From: Caryophanales bacterium UBA743
GTDB lineage: Bacteria > Bacillota_I > Bacilli_A > RFN20 > CAG-826
Length of the DNA: 64,000 nt
NCBI GenBank assembly: GCA_002297365.1
Contig: DBKT01000010.1
Span: 1 to 64,000 of the forward strand
Reading direction: 5' to 3'
Of the stretch, positions 59,161-64,000 are shown piece by piece. The notes under the pieces were generated by a model. The model ran no database searches, was not told the origin of the DNA, and saw nothing but the letters and a program-made list of their open reading frames with translations. Positions within the stretch are counted from its first letter, which is position 1, and the number at the start of each line of letters is the position of its first letter. Made by a program: the position numbers and the translations under genes.

Positions 59161-60612
59161 ATGAAGAAAAAAGCATTGTTCGTTCTAGTCTTCTCAACCT
59201 TAGGACTCATCTCCTGCAAAGAAGGCAAAACCACATCCGTATCTTCCGAGAATAACGAAGATACTTCTGCATCTACCACTTCTGCAATCGCTGAAGCTTC
59301 TTCAGAAAATGAGGAAAGCTCTTCTGCAAGTGAGCTAGCATTAGACTTAAGCGCTCTTAAGGCAGGCTTCCACGCCAAAATAACCAAAGCGGAAACCTAC
59401 GACTCTTCTAGCAGCGCGACCGAAAGGGTTACCGATAAAGACGCTTATGAGGTTTATTCAAGCAATAAGGCTCTTAAGATGGTTGACTTTTATAGCGAAG
59501 ACGAAAAGAAAAACGGCTTTGAATCCACAAGTCTATACGTTAAAAAAGTCGCCCAATATGAGCCTTACAAAAGCGTGGAAAACGACGAGAAGGAATATTT
59601 CTCCCAAGTCACTGTCGGTTTAGATGGGAAAGTGACCTATAAAGCTTTGGATATCCCTGTTTTCGGAGAAACCTCTAAAAGCAAACAATCGTGGGATGAC
59701 GCTTATGCGAAAAACGCCTTCTCCTTCTTGCAAGAAAGCGATTTCGAAAAGCTTTCGGATGGCTCTTTCGCTTTGAAAATAACCGAAGAAAATAAGCAAG
59801 ATGACCGTTTTGCGAATGGCTATTACGGATTGAACCATCAGATTTATCCTTCCGCCGATGCGAGCGACGTTTTCGAATTCGATAATTTAGATATCGAGTC
59901 ATTCACGATCGAAGTTGACGAGAAAGGAAAGCCGGTTTCTTTTACCATGGTTCTTCCTCTCGACAAAAATTCTTGGGATAATAGCCAAACATCTTTCTAT
60001 GGCACTTTCGTCTATGATGAGAAGCCTTTGGAAGCCTATCAAGCTCCCGAATTGAACGAACCTATTGATGCCGTTATGAATGAAGTCCGGAAAAACAACT
60101 ATTCCTTCACCGCTACAAAAGGAATCGCCGCGGGAGATTGGGAGAGCGGGAGTAGCGAATTCGTCGCTGGGAAAACCGATGGCACATCTCTTGAGATGCG
60201 AACTTCAGGAAGCGATGGAAAAACGAGCAATTACCGCCAGATTGATGAGACGCATTACCAAGAATACAGCAAAGGAGCTTATCAAGGTGACCCCATCAGC
60301 GGCGTTTTGAGCGACAAGTTTCTTCCTACCCTTCCTTTTAGCTCTATTTCTTTAGAGAAAGTCGGGGAAGCCGAAGGTACGGCCTTCTACGTCTATAAAG
60401 CTCCTGAACTTGTCGATTACAGCGAAGGGAAATACACTTCTCTTTTTATGGGATTCAATCTTCCTGGATATAACTTGAATATTACTTCCAGCAACACTTT
60501 CGTGACTTGGAATGGCACCACTTTAACCTTCCGCACCTTCTCGAAAGACAGGGAATACACAGCCACATTTTTCGATATAGGGAAAATCACGATAGACACA
60601 GAGGTCGCTTAA
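59161..60612 (+). CDS. Large Ser-rich lipoprotein 3 (paralogue)
   Basis: 483 residues, AGAGGA Shine-Dalgarno, signal peptide with lipobox LISC (Cys19) and a Ser/Thr/Glu linker to about residue 55. LKAGFHAKITKAETYDSSSS opens the first half and VRKNNYSFTATKGIAAGDWE the second; SDKFLPTLPFSSISLEKV matches the LPxFxxSSK block of the others. It lacks the C-terminal alpha/beta segment of lipoproteins 1 and 2. Last gene of the operon, followed by a strong terminator. Confidence 0.75.
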   Translation: MKKKALFVLVFSTLGLISCKEGKTTSVSSENNEDTSASTTSAIAEASSENEESSSASELALDLSALKAGFHAKITKAETYDSSSSATERVTDKDAYEVYSSNKALKMVDFYSEDEKKNGFESTSLYVKKVAQYEPYKSVENDEKEYFSQVTVGLDGKVTYKALDIPVFGETSKSKQSWDDAYAKNAFSFLQESDFEKLSDGSFALKITEENKQDDRFANGYYGLNHQIYPSADASDVFEFDNLDIESFTIEVDEKGKPVSFTMVLPLDKNSWDNSQTSFYGTFVYDEKPLEAYQAPELNEPIDAVMNEVRKNNYSFTATKGIAAGDWESGSSEFVAGKTDGTSLEMRTSGSDGKTSNYRQIDETHYQEYSKGAYQGDPISGVLSDKFLPTLPFSSISLEKVGEAEGTAFYVYKAPELVDYSEGKYTSLFMGFNLPGYNLNITSSNTFVTWNGTTLTFRTFSKDREYTATFFDIGKITIDTEVA

Positions 60613-60644
60613 TCTTTTTGAAGCGTCCCTAATCTTGAAAGCAA

Positions 60645-60677
60645 AGCCACGTCGATTTCTCAACGTGGCTTTTTTTA
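60645..60677 (+). terminator. Terminator of the lipoprotein operon
   Basis: AGCCACGT and ACGTGGCT form an 8-bp stem, followed by seven T. Confidence 0.85.
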
Positions 60678-60712
60678 AAATCCATTATGAAAACGATGGG
60701 AACGCGCGGTTC

Positions 60713-62926
60713 TTATTTGGCAATGGGGGTGATCAAACTTACCTTTAAGAAATCCTCAAGGGTATCGCCTATGGTCAAACGAATGTTGTCTTCTTTCTTT
60801 TCGAAGACTTTATCATCCGTGGTGAGATAGCCTAAGGTCTTAATGTATTCTTTGTACGAATCAATGTAACCTTTGTCATCGCTTATGCCACTTGCTGCTA
60901 TAAAGACATAAGAAGCGGCGCCTTCTTCTCCATTCCAAGAACCATCAAAGGCTTGATTTCCTTCGAATTGAGGCTCTAAGAAAGGCACTTTATCGGCTGT
61001 TTCTTCCTTAAAAGCCAATACAAGTTCCTCATAAATGCTAGCATTTACGTAATTCTTCCAGGTTTTGTTTTCAGAGGAGATGGCTGCATCGAAATTCTTT
61101 TTTAAGGTTTCTGGCAAAGATGTTTCCTGATAAGTGAAATGGATCGTCTCATTGCCCGTGAATCCGTCTCCGCCATAAACATAATAAAGGGCTGATAGTT
61201 TTTCGTTTTCGATTGTCATTTTCAAAGAAGCGGGATCAATCGTCTCTTGATAGCTAATAAAGCCGAGGGACTTCCCTAAGTTAATGATGTCTGGCGTCGT
61301 CGTCAGAATGTTCTCTTTCAAAGAAAGAATCTCGCTTGATATCGAGAAATTAATGTTCTCTTCCAAGGAACGATCGTTTTCAGCAAGGCGTTTCGCCTTA
61401 TATTGGTAATCATAATTGAAAGAATACGTTTTTCCATCTACGAAATAGTAGGCTTTTCCCGTTAAAAGGTCTCCGACTTTCTCACCATCGTATTTGTGCG
61501 TTTCATCTAAAAAGAAATTCTCTCCTTTAGTAAGGATGCGTCTTTCCGATGATGCCAAACCCGAAAGAGAGGCAGTTGCGACAAAGCTTCCTTCTTTGAC
61601 TTGCTTAAGGTATTCTTTGATTTTTTCATCGTCTTTTGATGGCGTCTTCTTCTCATTTTCAGCAATGACCCTTGGCGTCTCTAAAACTTTCGTGTCAATA
61701 CGGTAATAGAAGAAATCTCCCGTGCTGATATCTTGCATAATCCCCGTATAGAAATGGAGATAATCGATTTTCCCATTTACGAGGCTAGCCTGGATTTTTA
61801 AGCATTTGAAACGAGAGAAAACAGCGGATTGAGTGACGGAATAGGCAAGCTTCTGAGCATCCGAGCCAAGATATAGATAATAATTATCCTCCGCGTTTAT
61901 CTTAGCGAATTGGTCGAATTCAAAACCCTCTTTGCCAATCAGCGCGAAATCGGAATATTTCTTTGTGGTAGGCTGGGAAACAACTTCGTTATGGCCATCC
62001 ACGCCAATAATCGTAAGAGAATCGCCCGTTCCCCTTTTATAAGTCGTAACGTAAGGAACATCCTCGGAGTTGATTGTCTCCACTCTCAAATAAGAATCGT
62101 AGATGTCGAAATTGATCGAGCTTTCAGGGAAATAGCGCTGAGCTTCATAATCGAAATAATTCACCGAGGAGGAAAATGAGACATTTCCGAAGATATTCTC
62201 TCCCTTGCCTTCAAGGGTTTCATTCGGCTTTTTCCAAGAAGAAAGGAAAGAATCCATCGCATCGATTTTGCTCGTTCCGACATTTTCGATTTTTACCTTC
62301 CCTCCTTGAGGGGTTTGATAAAGGCCGCTTTGACGTTGCTGGAGCTCAAAGGTCAAAGCATCGTTTTCTTTATAAAAAACAGCGCGTTCAAGGCCTTCGC
62401 TAAAATCTAGCTGAGCGGATAAGGCCTTTAGAACATTTTCGTCGTAGGTAATGGCTTTATCGCCCTGCATAGCAAAAGAAACATTCGAAAAGTCGAAAGA
62501 AGAAAGGCGGTTCATATAGGAAACAGAGGTGAGGCCCTGAGCGGTTTGCTCTTCATTGAAAGTTTGGCCTTTTAAAACGATTTTCCCGTCAACGATTTCG
62601 TAGTCGTAGGCAATCTTCGTATCGCTCAATGCATTTAAAAGAACCGAACCATTATTCAAATAACCAGTATAAAAATAATTTGAAGTAATGACATCACTGA
62701 GATCTCTGCCGGCAAAATGATAGGTCAACGTAAAATTGCCTTTCTTCATTTCGTTTAATATTTGAACGACTTCTTTTCCTAAAGAAGAGTCATCTTCCGC
62801 CGAAGAAACGGCAGAACTGGACGGATCTAAGCGCGAATCCTCACTAGAGGAGCCATTTTTCTTTTCCTGACACGAAAGCAATAACGCTGGAATGAGCAAT
62901 AGAACAAGGCAACTTTTTGATTTCAT
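60713..62926 (-). CDS. Large Ser-rich lipoprotein 4
   Basis: 737 residues from ATG 62926, chosen because GAGGAG lies eight bases upstream and the signal peptide MKSKSCLVLLLIPALLLSCQ starts here (lipobox LLSC, Cys19). A Ser/Asp linker (about 25-45) is followed by repeated beta-rich units, the first opening LNEMKKGNFTLTYHFAGRD and the second LKQVKEGSFVATASLSGLAS. The C-terminal YVFIAASGISDDKGYIDSYK then KTLGYLTTDDKVFEKKEDN resembles the tail of lipoproteins 1 and 2. Convergent to their operon, and divergent from the histidine kinase, which might control it. Confidence 0.75.
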   Translation of the reverse strand: MKSKSCLVLLLIPALLLSCQEKKNGSSSEDSRLDPSSSAVSSAEDDSSLGKEVVQILNEMKKGNFTLTYHFAGRDLSDVITSNYFYTGYLNNGSVLLNALSDTKIAYDYEIVDGKIVLKGQTFNEEQTAQGLTSVSYMNRLSSFDFSNVSFAMQGDKAITYDENVLKALSAQLDFSEGLERAVFYKENDALTFELQQRQSGLYQTPQGGKVKIENVGTSKIDAMDSFLSSWKKPNETLEGKGENIFGNVSFSSSVNYFDYEAQRYFPESSINFDIYDSYLRVETINSEDVPYVTTYKRGTGDSLTIIGVDGHNEVVSQPTTKKYSDFALIGKEGFEFDQFAKINAEDNYYLYLGSDAQKLAYSVTQSAVFSRFKCLKIQASLVNGKIDYLHFYTGIMQDISTGDFFYYRIDTKVLETPRVIAENEKKTPSKDDEKIKEYLKQVKEGSFVATASLSGLASSERRILTKGENFFLDETHKYDGEKVGDLLTGKAYYFVDGKTYSFNYDYQYKAKRLAENDRSLEENINFSISSEILSLKENILTTTPDIINLGKSLGFISYQETIDPASLKMTIENEKLSALYYVYGGDGFTGNETIHFTYQETSLPETLKKNFDAAISSENKTWKNYVNASIYEELVLAFKEETADKVPFLEPQFEGNQAFDGSWNGEEGAASYVFIAASGISDDKGYIDSYKEYIKTLGYLTTDDKVFEKKEDNIRLTIGDTLEDFLKVSLITPIAK

Positions 62927-62994
62927 CGTTTTTCTCCTCGATTTAAGACGGGTTATTTTAACGGGAAACATCCTACATTGAAAGAGAAATACTT

Positions 62995-63000
62995 TATAAT
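62995..63000 (+). promoter_or_regulatory. -10 box of histidine kinase gene, leaderless GTG
   Basis: TATAAT ends six bases before GTG 63007. The intervening GGAGGG is too close to act as a Shine-Dalgarno. Confidence 0.5.
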
Positions 63001-63006
63001 GGAGGG

Positions 63007-64000
63007 GTGGATAGCATCAAACGTCTTAGAAGAAAAATCATCGGTGTCACAATATCTTCCCTTTCTGGGGTTCTTATCGTCATGGCCGCTTCCATAAATA
63101 TCTATAGTTTCGCTCAAACCGCCAAGAACACCGACAATACTCTTAGCATTATCGCAAATAATCATGGCATCTATCCGCAAACAGACACGCAAGAGTCAAG
63201 CGAAAGCACCGTTTCTATCGGCTTTTCTCATGGAATTGGGTATTGTACCTATTATTTCGAAAAGGATTCGCCTAAAGAAGTTGTCTATCAAATCTCCTCG
63301 CTTTCACGAAAAGAGGCAAAGAAAACAGTTGCGGAAGCTCAGAATAGAAAATCGTCCAACGGTTGGATTAGAGGAGATTACCGTTATAAAAAATATCTCG
63401 TCGACGGGAAAGCGTATGTGACCTTAGTTGACGCAAGCAAAGAATTGGACCCCTGTTTCCATGTTTTGTGGGCTTCTGTAATCGGCTCCTTAATCGCTCT
63501 TGGCGTTATTTTTCTTATCCTTTTGCCTATCTCTAATCTGATGGTCAAGCCAATCGAAGAAAATTTCGCGAAACAAAAGCGTTTCATCTCAGATGCCTCA
63601 CATGAATTGAAGACCCCTCTAGCAATCATCGCTTTGAATAACGACATCGAAACGGCGGAACGCGGAGAAAACGCAAATACAGCGAACATCTCCAAGCAAG
63701 TCAAGCAATTAAGCAAGATAGTCGCAAGCTTGAACGAATTGGCGAAATTAGATGAAGAGGAAAAAATTCCTTTCGTTGCTTTTAATCTCACCTCCTTAGC
63801 GAAAGAAACGGTCGTTTCCTTCATGGGAATAGCCAATCAATATCAAAAATCCTTGAATTATGACATTGAAGACAATTTAACCTATTTCGGCAATCCCGAG
63901 AAAATCAGGAGGCTTATTTCCATATTGCTAGATAATGCTGTGAAATATAGCAAATCCCATCTTTCGATCAAGATTTATTCCGTTAACAAAAACATATTTT
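63007..64000 (+). CDS. Sensor histidine kinase, N-terminal part (runs off window)
   Basis: 331 codons from GTG 63007, open to the window end. Two TM helices (about 11-33 and 150-172) flank a ~115-residue extracellular sensor domain; the H-box KRFISDASHELKTPLAIIAL carries the phosphorylated His, followed by dimerisation helices and an N-box beginning LISILLDNAVKYS. The G-boxes lie beyond the window. No response regulator is visible; it should be next to the gene. It is divergent from lipoprotein 4, so envelope sensing is a reasonable guess. Confidence 0.88.
   Translation, partial: MDSIKRLRRKIIGVTISSLSGVLIVMAASINIYSFAQTAKNTDNTLSIIANNHGIYPQTDTQESSESTVSIGFSHGIGYCTYYFEKDSPKEVVYQISSLSRKEAKKTVAEAQNRKSSNGWIRGDYRYKKYLVDGKAYVTLVDASKELDPCFHVLWASVIGSLIALGVIFLILLPISNLMVKPIEENFAKQKRFISDASHELKTPLAIIALNNDIETAERGENANTANISKQVKQLSKIVASLNELAKLDEEEKIPFVAFNLTSLAKETVVSFMGIANQYQKSLNYDIEDNLTYFGNPEKIRRLISILLDNAVKYSKSHLSIKIYSVNKNIF

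Noticed and set aside
1..64000. TGA read as Trp, as in Mycoplasma
   Set aside because: Trp positions in conserved motifs are TGG and TGA ends several genes at their expected length.

Overview
The window looks like a chromosomal segment of a low-GC Gram-positive bacterium, most likely an uncultured gut-type lineage of Bacilli near Erysipelotrichia or RF39/RFN20. The grounds are inferred: a ylbF-rsmD-coaD block ordered as in Bacillus, Rex, RNase J, an Spx-type protein, a short archaeal/mollicute-type ProRS, many Ser-rich lipoproteins and the standard genetic code (TGG for Trp, TGA as stop). A notable trait is that many genes have a TATAAT-like -10 box six to nine bases before the start codon and no Shine-Dalgarno, which predicts leaderless or near-leaderless mRNAs.

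Layout. 1-3.6 kb is accessory: a TPR fragment, a SUFU-family protein, and a SHOCT-like small ORF plus serine recombinase cut off by an AT-rich IS1634-type transposase remnant. 3.7-25.0 kb is mostly core: tRNA-His, Nudix, TrmH-type methyltransferase, rex, nnrD, tRNA-Ser(GCT), GH38 mannosidase, MATE pump, a 1929-residue DUF4011/SF1 helicase/Vsr-like/DUF3320 protein, proS and a degenerate EAL protein. An AT-rich patch at 9.7-10.4 kb carries two frameshifted small genes. tRNA-Ser(CGA) at 25.1 kb is followed by a complete DpnII-type (GATC) restriction-modification system whose first methyltransferase is fused to an XRE helix-turn-helix, then by a decayed 1.3 kb stretch. 29.4-48.0 kb is core again: nitroreductase, YitT, coaD/rsmD/ylbF, def, rnjA, maf, DUF368, CYTH, spx, dut, a purine permease, phosphohexomutase and RluD-like synthase.

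tRNA-Ser(GGA) at 48.2 kb starts a second island: an XRE regulator, a C5 methyltransferase and an NgoBV-type nuclease. This is followed by a GC-richer three-gene module (HTH protein, unknown protein, large serine recombinase). Directly at the recombinase 3' end lies an array of three ~60-bp repeats that bound two toxin-antitoxin cassettes (RelB/RelE-like, YefM/YoeB-like). Each repeat contains an 8-bp stem with a GNRA loop. This integron-like arrangement next to a serine recombinase is the most unusual structure in the window.

55.5-63 kb holds four large Ser-rich lipoproteins (three in one operon, one convergent), and the window ends inside a sensor histidine kinase.
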